64,000 nucleotides of DNA. It comes from Pseudomonadota bacterium. Its GTDB lineage: Bacteria; Myxococcota_A; Polyangia; Polyangiales; Polyangiaceae. The position numbers and the translations under genes were made by a program. Below are positions 56,680-64,000 of the stretch, in pieces (position 1 is the stretch's first letter; each line of letters begins with the position of its first letter). Under the pieces are notes generated by a model. The model had not been told where the DNA came from and did not search any database. It saw only the letters and a list, made by a program, of their open reading frames with translations. The DNA lies in NCBI GenBank assembly GCA_023398955.1, contig JAEWRL010000095.1, forward strand, positions 29,104-93,103. The letters run 5' to 3'.

Positions 56680-57738
56680 ATGCGGGCACCCTACGAGATC
56701 CGACTTCAAGGCGGGCGCGTACTCAAGACGACGCCCGTGTTCGATACGTATTGGCGCTTCGCCGCAGAGCGTCAGGACGTCTTCATGCGCCGGGTGCACG
56801 GCGACCGGCCGCCGTGGACGGGCGACCCGATTCTCGGCGTGCATCGCTTCACGAACACGTATCGCGCATCGGACCGCGTGAGCCAGTACCTGATTCGGAA
56901 CGTAATCTACGAGGGTCCGCAGAAGCCCGAGGAGGTGTTCTTTCGGACGATGCTGTTCAAGCTCTTCAACAAGATCGAGACTTGGGAGGCGCTGCGCACA
57001 AAGCTGGGAGCGATCACCTGGCGAGGGTTCACATTCGACTCGTATGCGAAGGTGATCGATCGACTGCTCGCCGACGGCGAGCGCGTCTACTCGGCCGCCT
57101 ACATCATGCCGTCTCCTGCGTTCGGGAGCCCACGGAAACACCGGAATCATCTCAGGCTCATCGAACACATGATGGGCGACGGGGCGCCGCGGAAGCTGGC
57201 GAGGACGGCGTCGTTGCGAGAGGTGTTCGAACTGCTGCTCGGCTATCCTTCGCTTGGCGGTTTTCTCGCATTCCAGTTCGCGATCGATCTCAACTACAGC
57301 GAGCTGATCGACTTCTCCGAAATGGAGTTCGTCGTGGCAGGCCCTGGAGCGCGTGATGGGATTCGCAAGTGCTTCAAGGACACCGCCGGTCTGACGGAGG
57401 CAGAGATCATCCAGGTGATGGCCGAGCGCGCGAACGCGGAGTTCGAGCGTCTCGGCATGCGCTTCCAGAGCCTCTGGGGTAGGCCGTTGCAGCTCATCGA
57501 CTGCCAGAATGTCTTCTGCGAGGTCAGTAAGTACGCCCGTGTCGCTCACCCCGAGGTCACGGGGGAGTCCGGTCGCACGCGGATCAAGCAGAAGTACACA
57601 CCGCGGCTTGCACCGATCCCACAGTGGTACCCCCCGAAGTGGGAACTAAAGCTTGGCCCGATCCCCTCGGCCGCGAAGAGCGATCGTTCTTCCAAGCGAA
57701 GGCCAAGCCTAACGTCGGAGCGGGCGGCGCAGACGTGA
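56680..57738 (+). CDS. HMUDK_hel-like / thymine-hypermodification-type helical protein
   Basis: 352 residues from ATG 56680. WRFAAERQDVFMRRVHGDRPPWTGDPILGVHRFTNTYRASDRVSQYLIRNVIY, TMLFKLFNKIETWEAL and LLGYPSLGGFLAFQFAIDLNYSE are typical of the helical family named after 5-hmdU DNA kinase and the clade-3 glutamyl/putrescinyl-thymine pyrophosphorylase. Phage members act in thymine hypermodification through 5-hydroxymethyl-dU in DNA. No P-loop kinase domain is fused here. As the last gene of the TIR operon it links the system to modified-base recognition or synthesis. Activity in this setting is inferred. Confidence 0.75.
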   Translation: MRAPYEIRLQGGRVLKTTPVFDTYWRFAAERQDVFMRRVHGDRPPWTGDPILGVHRFTNTYRASDRVSQYLIRNVIYEGPQKPEEVFFRTMLFKLFNKIETWEALRTKLGAITWRGFTFDSYAKVIDRLLADGERVYSAAYIMPSPAFGSPRKHRNHLRLIEHMMGDGAPRKLARTASLREVFELLLGYPSLGGFLAFQFAIDLNYSELIDFSEMEFVVAGPGARDGIRKCFKDTAGLTEAEIIQVMAERANAEFERLGMRFQSLWGRPLQLIDCQNVFCEVSKYARVAHPEVTGESGRTRIKQKYTPRLAPIPQWYPPKWELKLGPIPSAAKSDRSSKRRPSLTSERAAQT

Positions 57739-58016
57739 GGCACCGTCGGCCCACACTCGCCCCACACCGGCCGCCACCCACCAGCCGGCCCCAGACCCCA
57801 CCGCCGGCTCTTCAGGCCCACCACGCCCCGGACACGACCCCGAGTCGGGTCGTCCCGCGGATGGCCTCCACCTGTTCACGCTCGCCACACCCAACCCCGC
57901 GGGATCGCATGATTTCCGTGCCTTGGCGGGGGCTCTGTGGTATGGGTTGGCAACAAGCTCGCGAGTCGGGAGCCATTCGAAGCGAGACGCAAACGGGACC
58001 GACCCGTTGCTTGACT

Positions 58017-58048
58017 GAAGCCCCCACGACGATGTCGGCGGGGGCTTC
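58017..58048. terminator. Strong hairpin downstream of the TIR operon
   Basis: GAAGCCCCC (58017-58025) pairs perfectly with GGGGGCTTC (58040-58048), and CGAC/GTCG inside extends the stem. No long T-run follows, so it may act as a factor-assisted or two-way terminator. It lies about 280 bases after the last TIR-operon gene. The gap 57739-58311 otherwise contains GC-rich sequence with no gene I can support. Confidence 0.5.
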
Positions 58049-58153
58049 GGTGATTTGGCGCGGGGAACGCGCGGGGTGCGATGGGGGGCGGGGCGGGGGA
58101 CACGTGATCGCGTGCAGACAAAGAACGTGAGAGAGCGCGCCGCACCATCGCGG

Positions 58154-58172
58154 GGAGCGTTCTGGACGCTCC
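58154..58172. terminator. Second hairpin before the insertion sequence
   Basis: GGAGCGT-TCTGG-ACGCTCC, a perfect seven-base stem with a five-base loop, followed by TTTGCTCTCTT. The right arm can also pair with GAGCGTCC at 58183-58190, an alternative fold. Possible intrinsic terminator for rightward transcription. Confidence 0.4.
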
Positions 58173-58311
58173 TTTGCTCTCTTGAGCGTCCCGCTGGGGA
58201 GAGAACGGTCGAGACTGGTTGACAGGATCGTGGACGCGGACCCGGTGGTTGACCCCATCTTGACCACCCCAGGTCGCAAGCAGCGGAAATCGCGCCACTC
58301 TGTGCAGAGGC

Positions 58312-60604
58312 GTAGATACAAGTGGCCCTACGCGGCGTGTCGCGGCTCGATGCGGGCGGCCATCTGATCCTGGTCCACGAGGTGCTCGAGGCGCAGGCGG
58401 GCGAGCAGCTCCCGCTGGTCGGTGCTCGGCTCGGTAGCGACGTACGCGACGGACTCGTCGGGCCCGGTGACGATCATGTTGAGATGGCCAGCGGCTAGCT
58501 CTTCGAGGGCGGCGGGGGCAGTCATGGCCTTACCCGCTTGTCGAAGCCGGCGCTCCAGCGTGCGCTCGAGCAGGAGTGCCAGCATGCACAGCGATACGTG
58601 GGCGCGCACCTTCGGGTCCGTGTGATGAAAGACGGGGCGCAGCTCGAGGTCGCTTTTGATGGTCTGGAAGTCCTTCTCGACCGCGTCTTTGGCGCGATAG
58701 AGCGCAACCAGCTCGGTGGCGCTTTGCGGTAGGTCGGGGTGGGCGACGAGAAGCACGAAGCCGTCGGTGCTGCGACGCTTGTTCCAGGCGGCCTCGTCGA
58801 AGGCGAGCGACACGACGAAGTGCTTGTGCCCATTGTTGTCCTCCTCGTCGATCTGCACCGTGTAGATCGACAGCATCGAGCGGGAAGCGAGCTTGCCGGT
58901 GATGTCGGAGTAGACTGACTCGCGCGTGGCCTTTCGGCTATTTCGCTGAAGTCGTGCATTCAGGTCGCGCACGTAGGCATCGATCTCGGCACGATGCCGC
59001 TCGCCCGTCGCCCGCATGTCCACAAACATCTGCGGGTTGAAGTACAGGACCAACCGCAGCGACGCATCGAGTGTTCTCTTCTGCTGGAAGCGTTTGGGCT
59101 TCTGCGTGGCATCCATGGGCCTCGCACTCGCCCCATGCTTTGCCAGCGCACGTCGTTGCTCTGCTTTGCTGCGAAGTCCTGCGATGGCGCGCAGGGTGCG
59201 GTCGGCGACGTAGCCGTAGTTGCCGGCGAGTACCTCTTTCTGCAACGGCTCGTCGAGCCGCAGCAAGGTCATGACCTGGTTCAAACGGGCTCGTGTTACC
59301 CCAAGGCGTTTGGCGATCTCCGATTGGGTCTTGAAGGTTTTGGCCTCGAGCTGAGCCCGATAGCTGCGGGCGCGGTAGAGCCACAGCGCGCCGCCTTCGA
59401 GCTTCTCGGCGTCCACATCGGGCGCCTCGATTTCCGACACAAGGCGAAGACCACGGGAGGCAACACCGAGGTCGAGCACATAGAGGTGCTCGTCGACCTT
59501 CTGCATGCCAGCGGTGCTGACTCGCGAGCCCGCCTCGGCGATCAGCCGCTTGCGCTCCACCTCGTCCTCGCTCCCCCCGAGCTCGCACAGCGTCTCGCTC
59601 GGCAACTCCTCGGTGTAGCTGTGGATCTCGGAGCGACGCACGGCGGTCAGAAAGCGCAGCTCACTCTTACAGAGCCGCGCGACTGCCCCCGCTGATCCCA
59701 TGGCCCGATCGAAGACAATGGGCACGCCCTGCGCCCACTCCTTGCCCTCGATGGTCTCGACGAGGTCGTGGAGCGCTTTTCCATCCTGGGTGCGCCCCGG
59801 CAATGTGCTCCAGCGCAGCGGATACCCGTGCTCGTTGCACAGAAGCAGGATGCCGATCTTGTGGCGGTTGTGGAGCCCCTCCTTGGTGCGGCTTCGCTGG
59901 GCGAGGTCGGGACCACGACCCTCGAACCAGGGGTCGGTCACGTCGGTGAAGAGCGTTGCGAAGGTGCCGTCGCGCTGCTCGTAGCGACGTACGAGCCCGT
60001 CTTGTAGCTCGGTCTCGATGCGGTCAAGCTTGTCGAGCACGCGATGAATGCGGGTGTTGTGAAAGTGTGCCGGCGCCACGCCGAGCAACTCCGGCAGTGC
60101 GGTCCTCGGAAACCAACGCTGCGCGTAGAGCTTGGAGCCCGGCGCCACGCAGCGCTGGATCGTGAGCGCACAGATCACCTCGGCGGCGCGTACGGCAACG
60201 TCCCGCTCGGGGATGAGCCGATGCAACAACTCAGACAGCTCCCAACCGCGCCACATCTCGAGCGCGACGGCAACATCGAGGTACGCGAGATTGGCGAGCA
60301 CCTTGGCTCGCCATTTGGGCGCCTCGGGTAGCACCACGGTCTTCGCGCTGCGCGAGGCTGCGAGCGCCACGCGGAAGTTCGCGATCTCCTGGTCCGACAG
60401 CTCCCCGAGATTGGCAAGGACCTTCTGCGCCGGCATTCCATCTTCTCGACGGTAGCTCTGCACCAGCCGGGCGTAGCGCTTCGTCGATTGGCCCGAGCGG
60501 ACCTTGGTGAGCTGCAGGTGCATTGGCTGCATCTACACACTAGTTAGACGTCTGGCAAGAATGAAAGCTCGGGCGGAATCGGTGTGGCACTGGGCTGTAT
60601 CTAC
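58312..60604 (-). mobile_element. IS1634-family insertion sequence
   Basis: About 2.29 kb containing one transposase gene on the minus strand. GTAGATACA at 58312-58320 and TGTATCTAC at 60596-60604 are perfect nine-base inverted repeats just outside the gene. The six bases outside each end, AGAGGC (left) and AGAAGC (right), match at five positions and could be a mutated target duplication. Boundaries are inferred from these repeats. On the right it abuts a short minus-strand start (MNQREQIDIAYEIAIDS) that may be a gene broken by the insertion. Confidence 0.7.
58328..60532 (-). CDS. IS1634-family DDE transposase with an inserted HTH domain
   Basis: 734 residues, longer than usual IS1634 transposases (roughly 450-600). 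Catalytic Asp candidates lie in FTDVTDPWFEGRG and VPIVFDRAMGSAGAVARL. The C-terminal Glu lies in YRAKDAVEKDFQTIKSDLELRPVFHH with the typical following HVSLCMLALLLERTLERRL helix. Residues ~380-480 add a ParB-like helix-turn-helix (YRAQLEAKTFKTQSEIAKRLGVTRARLNQVMTLLRLDEPLQKEVL). This segment resembles the small HTH protein at 32484. The transposase reads as intact, with no internal stop. Confidence 0.85.
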   Translation of the reverse strand: MQPMHLQLTKVRSGQSTKRYARLVQSYRREDGMPAQKVLANLGELSDQEIANFRVALAASRSAKTVVLPEAPKWRAKVLANLAYLDVAVALEMWRGWELSELLHRLIPERDVAVRAAEVICALTIQRCVAPGSKLYAQRWFPRTALPELLGVAPAHFHNTRIHRVLDKLDRIETELQDGLVRRYEQRDGTFATLFTDVTDPWFEGRGPDLAQRSRTKEGLHNRHKIGILLLCNEHGYPLRWSTLPGRTQDGKALHDLVETIEGKEWAQGVPIVFDRAMGSAGAVARLCKSELRFLTAVRRSEIHSYTEELPSETLCELGGSEDEVERKRLIAEAGSRVSTAGMQKVDEHLYVLDLGVASRGLRLVSEIEAPDVDAEKLEGGALWLYRARSYRAQLEAKTFKTQSEIAKRLGVTRARLNQVMTLLRLDEPLQKEVLAGNYGYVADRTLRAIAGLRSKAEQRRALAKHGASARPMDATQKPKRFQQKRTLDASLRLVLYFNPQMFVDMRATGERHRAEIDAYVRDLNARLQRNSRKATRESVYSDITGKLASRSMLSIYTVQIDEEDNNGHKHFVVSLAFDEAAWNKRRSTDGFVLLVAHPDLPQSATELVALYRAKDAVEKDFQTIKSDLELRPVFHHTDPKVRAHVSLCMLALLLERTLERRLRQAGKAMTAPAALEELAAGHLNMIVTGPDESVAYVATEPSTDQRELLARLRLEHLVDQDQMAARIEPRHAA

Positions 60605-60834
60605 AGAAGCGTCGAGTCGATCGCGATTTCGTAAGCGATATCGATCTGTTCCCGCTGGTTCATTGTCGTCAGGCGATCAAGATGGGGTTGACAGGTGGTC
60701 GGCGAGCGACGCTGCGCTCTCCATCGTTCTCCATTCGGGGACCCGGGGGGATCCCGTTGTGCTCTTTCCGACTGGTATGCGCCATCGTTGTGGCGTATAC
60801 GAATGCGCATGGAGATCACCATGGAGAGTCTTCC
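60605..60834. other. Gap between the insertion sequence and the DUF1016 gene
   Basis: 230 bases. On the minus strand, an ATG near 60663 opens a frame (MNQREQIDIAYEIAIDSTLL) that stops inside the IS end after 20 codons, perhaps the beginning of a gene cut by the insertion. On the plus side, GGAGAG precedes the GTG of the DUF1016 gene. No clear promoter was picked out. Confidence 0.35.
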
Positions 60835-61995
60835 GTGACTGACCTTGCTCCGCACTCGGAAGAGCAGCTGTACCAACGGATCGCAGCGATCCTCGATGAG
60901 GCGCGCTCGCGTGTCGCGCGCTCCATCAACACCGCGATGGTCCACGCGTACTGGCTCATCGGTCGCGAGATCGTCGAAGTCGAGCAGCACGGAGCCGAGC
61001 GGGCGGGCTACGGCGAAGCGCTCATGAAGCGCGTGTCCACGCGCCTGTCCGCCCAATTTGGCCGGGGCTTCAGCCTCGCCAGCATCAAGCGGATGAAGCA
61101 GTTTTACCTCGCCTTTCCGCGTGGTTCAGCACTCGGCGGGGACGGTGGCGAAAAAGGCTCAACAGCGCTGAGCCTTTTCATGGAGGCGGAAGCGGGGGAG
61201 AAAGGCGCAGCGGCGTTGAGCCTTTCTTCGGAGGGCCCGCTCCTGTTCCCGCCGACGCTAGCCTGGTCGCACTACCTCGTGCTCATCCGCATCTCGCGGC
61301 CCGAGGCTCGTTCCTTCTACGAGATCGAGGCGGCACGCGAGAGCTGGTCCGTGCGCGAGCTCGAGCGTCAGGTTGCGTCCTTGCTCTTTGATCGCCTCGC
61401 AACGAACAAGAGCCCCGAGCAGGTCCTCGAGCTGGCACGCGAAGGCCAGCAGGTATCGGTGCCGAGTGACGTCCTCAAGGATCCTTTCGTTCTCGAGTTC
61501 GCCGATCTCCGCGACAATCCCGCGGCTCAGGAGCGCGATCTCGAGCAGGCCCTCATCGACCGGCTCGAAGACTTCCTGCTCGAGATGGGCAAGGGCTTCT
61601 GCTTCGTGGCGCGGCAGAAGCGAATGACGCTCGAGGGCGACCATTTCTACGTCGATCTGGTGTTCTACAACCGGTTGCTCCGCTGCTTCGTGCTCGTCGA
61701 TCTCAAGATGGGGAAGCTCACGCATCAGGATCTCGGGCAGATGCAGATGTACGTGAACTACTTCGACCGCTTCCAGCGCGAAGAGCACGAGGCGAAGACC
61801 ATCGGCATCGTGCTCTGCTCCGACAAGAACGACGCCATGGTGCGCATTACCCTGCCCGACGACAACGAGCAGGTGCTCGCCGCCCGGTATCAGATGTACC
61901 TCCCGACCGAGGAGGAGCTACGCACGGAGCTGGCTCGCGAACGCGAAGAGGCGGAGCGCGTTCTGCGGCTCACCGCGCCGGACCAGGGTTCGTAG
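60835..61995 (+). CDS. YhcG/DUF1016 PD-(D/E)XK nuclease
   Basis: 386 residues from GTG 60835, chosen for the GGAGAG six bases upstream and the family-like start TDLAPHSEEQLYQRIAAILDEARSRVARSINTAMVHAYWLIGREIVE. The N-terminal helical domain (to ~175) has a Gly/Glu-rich insertion near 105-130. The C-terminal nuclease domain shows FLLEMGKGFCFVARQKRMTLEGDHFYVDLVFYNRLLRCFVLVDLKMGKLTHQDLGQMQMYVNYF, the Asp...Asp-x-Lys core. YhcG proteins occur in defence islands and with restriction systems. Two short in-frame repeats (GEKGSTALSLF / GEKGAAALSL) lie in the insertion. Confidence 0.88.
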   Translation: MTDLAPHSEEQLYQRIAAILDEARSRVARSINTAMVHAYWLIGREIVEVEQHGAERAGYGEALMKRVSTRLSAQFGRGFSLASIKRMKQFYLAFPRGSALGGDGGEKGSTALSLFMEAEAGEKGAAALSLSSEGPLLFPPTLAWSHYLVLIRISRPEARSFYEIEAARESWSVRELERQVASLLFDRLATNKSPEQVLELAREGQQVSVPSDVLKDPFVLEFADLRDNPAAQERDLEQALIDRLEDFLLEMGKGFCFVARQKRMTLEGDHFYVDLVFYNRLLRCFVLVDLKMGKLTHQDLGQMQMYVNYFDRFQREEHEAKTIGIVLCSDKNDAMVRITLPDDNEQVLAARYQMYLPTEEELRTELAREREEAERVLRLTAPDQGS

Positions 61996-61996
61996 G

Positions 61997-63214
61997 ATGG
62001 CGAAGGCTGGATCCCACAAGTGGGAGTTCAAGGCTCGGTTCCGCCGGAACGCGTTCGGGTGGAAGTCGCAGCCGGCGATCACACGCGTCGAGCAGGCCGT
62101 CGCCGAGATCAAGAAGGTCGCGAAGAAGGAGCCCCTGGTCGCGGCCGAGGGCGCGGTCGTGTTCCTGGAGCGTGTCTCACCTGCTCTCGAGCACGTGGAT
62201 AGCTCCTCGGGCGCTATCGGTACCGCTGTGAACAACGCCATCGCCAGGCTCGTGCCCATCATCGCGAACGCACCCGCCGATCCGACGACCCGTGACGCCT
62301 GGCTCGAGCGGCTCTTTGGCGCCTACCAGGATGACGGCATCCCCTACATCGAGTGGCTCGGCGACCATTGGGGCATGCTGTGCGCTTCAAAGGAGGTCGC
62401 ATCAGCCTGGGCCGAACGACTCATCGACGGAGTGAAGCTCGCGTGGAGCCCGGATCCGAGCCTGCGGGGCTTCTTCAAGGGCACGACCAACTGCCTGAGC
62501 GCTCTGGTCGCCGCCGAGCGCTACGACGACGTGCTCGCGCTGCTGGAGCTCGCTCCGTACAAGATGTGGCACTACCGCCAGTACGGCGTGAAGGCGCTCG
62601 CGGCTCAGGGCAAGAAGGCCGATGCCATTCGCTACGCCGAAGAGGGGCGCGGTCTCAACGACAGCCCAGTGGCGATCGCGCGCGTCTGCGAGGAGGTGCT
62701 GCTCTCCTCGGGGCTAGCAGACGAGGCGTATCGTCGCTATGGGCTCGTCGCGAACCAGGCGGGCACCTACCTGGCCACCTTCCGCGCCGTCGCGAAGAAA
62801 TACCCGCACAAGGCGGCGAAGGAGGTCCTCGCCGGTCTGGTGGAGACGACACCGGGCGGCGCGGGCAAGTGGTTCGCCGCGGCCAAGGATGCTGGCCTCT
62901 ACGAAGAGGCGCTGGAGCTTGCCAGTCAGACGCCCTGCGATCCGAAGACGTTGACCCGTGCCGCCCGCGACTTCGCCGCCAAGGAGCCGGCGTTCGCGCT
63001 CGGCGCGGGCTTCCTCGCCATCGAGTGGCTCATCGAGGGGTGCGGCTACGACGTCACGGGAGCCGATGTCTGGGCAGCGTACAGCTCGACTCTCGCCGCG
63101 GCCGAGTACCTCGGGAGTAGCGCGGAGGCGAAGAAGCGCATTCGCGAGATGGTCGCGGCGGAGCGTGCCGGCGGATTTGTCTCGCAAGTGCTCGGGCGGG
63201 AGCTGGGGCTGTGA
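61997..63214 (+). CDS. Helical-repeat hypothetical protein
   Basis: 405 residues, starting one base after the DUF1016 stop. A basic N-terminus (HKWEFKARFRRNAFGWKSQPAITRVEQAVAEIKKVAKKEPLVAAEGAVVFLERVSPAL) precedes TPR-like helical pairs through the rest (YDDVLALLELAPYKMWHYRQYGVKALAAQGKKADAIRYAEEG...). No catalytic motif or membrane segment. Direct adjacency to the nuclease suggests a scaffold or sensor partner. The stop overlaps the next gene's GTG. Confidence 0.6.
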   Translation: MAKAGSHKWEFKARFRRNAFGWKSQPAITRVEQAVAEIKKVAKKEPLVAAEGAVVFLERVSPALEHVDSSSGAIGTAVNNAIARLVPIIANAPADPTTRDAWLERLFGAYQDDGIPYIEWLGDHWGMLCASKEVASAWAERLIDGVKLAWSPDPSLRGFFKGTTNCLSALVAAERYDDVLALLELAPYKMWHYRQYGVKALAAQGKKADAIRYAEEGRGLNDSPVAIARVCEEVLLSSGLADEAYRRYGLVANQAGTYLATFRAVAKKYPHKAAKEVLAGLVETTPGGAGKWFAAAKDAGLYEEALELASQTPCDPKTLTRAARDFAAKEPAFALGAGFLAIEWLIEGCGYDVTGADVWAAYSSTLAAAEYLGSSAEAKKRIREMVAAERAGGFVSQVLGRELGL

Positions 63215-64000
63215 CGCGCGCTCGCGACCGACAGCGAGGCCCATCACCGACGAACGAGCAGTCCCGAGTGTCGCTGCGCACGCAGGATCTGCCGCCGCTG
63301 CCGTGGCGATACACCATCACGCCGAAGCTGGTGCACAACCTCACGCGCGTCGCCGACGCCGCAGGCCAGATGCGCGCGTCGCCGCTGTCGTACTACCGGA
63401 AGAAGGAGCTCGCCGCGCGCGCCAAGCGCATGCGCATCCTGTGGAACGTGAGCGGATTTCACCGAAGTGTGAAGCCGGAAGAGGTCGACGCAGTCCTGCG
63501 CGGAGCGCGTCTCGTCGGCAAACGACGACCGACGGGGGACGCGATCGAACGCGCGGTGCTCGTCGAAGACGCGCTCGCTCACTACACGACGTTCACGGTG
63601 AACGATCGCGGCCTCACGCCGGAGGTGACGATGGCGTACTACTTCTGCAGCTCCGAAGTCCCGGGCATCCGACGAGTGCGAGACGGTACGGTAAGGACGA
63701 TGCCCAACTGGAAGTTGTTCTCCCCGCGGGAGCGGGCGAAGCTCCTGGACCTGCAGAGGGAACAGACTCCGGTCCCCCCGGAGGTGAAGGCGATCTTCGA
63801 ATGGGTTGACCAAGACCCACTCGTGTCGAAATCAGCGGTGTTGCGCGCGGCAACGGTCTACTGGGCGATGACGCGCCTCATTCCGAGCTGGCAATCAGCG
63901 AGTGTCCTTCTGCACCACGAGCTTCGCGTTGGTGGGATCGACGCGAACGGCCTCTTGATGTTGACCGAAGCCACGGTGGCCCAGCACGAGCTGCTCAACA
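63211..64000 (+). CDS. Fic-family-like protein, 3'-partial
   Basis: The frame opens with GTG 63211 (GTGA overlap with the upstream stop) and stays open to the window edge, so the C-terminus is missing; about 263 residues are visible. YTITPKLVHNLTRVADAAGQM ... LWNVSGFHRSVKPEEVDAVLRGARLVG ... IERAVLVEDALAHY follows the pattern of the N-terminal regulatory region of Fic proteins, though the usual inhibitory (S/T)xxxE(G/N) helix is altered. The HxFx(D/E)GNGR catalytic motif would lie beyond the edge. Fic enzymes AMPylate target proteins. The assignment is provisional. Confidence 0.5.
   Translation, partial: MTRARDRQRGPSPTNEQSRVSLRTQDLPPLPWRYTITPKLVHNLTRVADAAGQMRASPLSYYRKKELAARAKRMRILWNVSGFHRSVKPEEVDAVLRGARLVGKRRPTGDAIERAVLVEDALAHYTTFTVNDRGLTPEVTMAYYFCSSEVPGIRRVRDGTVRTMPNWKLFSPRERAKLLDLQREQTPVPPEVKAIFEWVDQDPLVSKSAVLRAATVYWAMTRLIPSWQSASVLLHHELRVGGIDANGLLMLTEATVAQHELLN

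Noticed and set aside
51769..57738. Canonical Thoeris (ThsA SIR2-SLOG plus ThsB)
   Set aside because: No SIR2 domain and no membrane-macro ThsA is present. TIR-SLOG with Nmad2, MazG and HMUDK-like genes is a different composition.

Overview
The window is high-GC DNA (roughly two-thirds G+C by eye) with strong third-position GC bias and tightly packed, mostly start/stop-overlapping genes. It looks like an accessory region of a high-GC Gram-negative bacterium, possibly a myxobacterium or relative. That is inferred from codon usage and the family mix only; no taxonomic marker is present. I recognised no rRNA, tRNA or CRISPR array.

Layout. (1) 1-3103: three overlapping tyrosine-recombinase genes in one direction, a recombinase-in-trio (RIT) arrangement; the first runs off the left edge. 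(2) 3118-5808, minus strand: phage morphogenesis remnants (portal protein, a small protein, and a truncated reading frame that may continue through a -1 frameshift). They end abruptly at a perfect 22-bp palindrome (5808-5829). (3) 5830-12602: a block of chromosomal character: a Kef-type K+/H+ antiporter without its N-terminus, an RND/MMPL exporter, an NhaP2-like antiporter and an unknown protein. It splits the phage module, because terminase lies to its right and portal to its left. (4) 12565-32906: a prophage-like segment. Leftward genes give terminase subunits, a PD-(D/E)XK nuclease, a DnaQ/DUF4406 fusion, a RecB/Cas4-like nuclease and a ribbon-helix-helix protein. Rightward genes give LexA, a Com-like zinc protein, a sigma-like factor, an SSB-like protein, an SF2 helicase, a primase-helicase and the DUF2924/large serine recombinase/HTH integration module. 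A control region with many TGTTCAC/GTGAACA motifs lies at 19371-19713.

(5) 33049-51710: a complete type 6 BREX phage-defence operon (HTH regulator, brxE, brxA, brxB, brxC, pglX, pglZ, brxD, brxHI) extended by a HARE-HTH/Mrr-type endonuclease. BrxHI carries an extra C-terminal DEDDy 3'-5' exonuclease domain. (6) 51769-57738: a six-gene operon (TIR-SLOG, TIR, Nmad2, MazG/MazG_C, TIR, HMUDK_hel-like) that I cannot match to a named defence system. It joins NAD-signalling TIR/SLOG parts to families linked with DNA-base or nucleotide modification and is the best candidate for an undescribed system. (7) 58312-60604: an IS1634-family insertion whose transposase has acquired an HTH domain like that of the recombinase-linked protein at 32484. 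(8) 60835-64000: a YhcG-type nuclease (DUF1016), a helical-repeat protein and a Fic-like gene cut by the window edge, perhaps a second defence cluster.

Together the window reads as a defence island beside the integration module of a degraded, rearranged prophage. BREX would mark host DNA and block phage replication; the TIR/SLOG operon and the DUF1016/Fic genes would add further, probably abortive, layers. Functions are inferred from motifs I can see; no database search was run.
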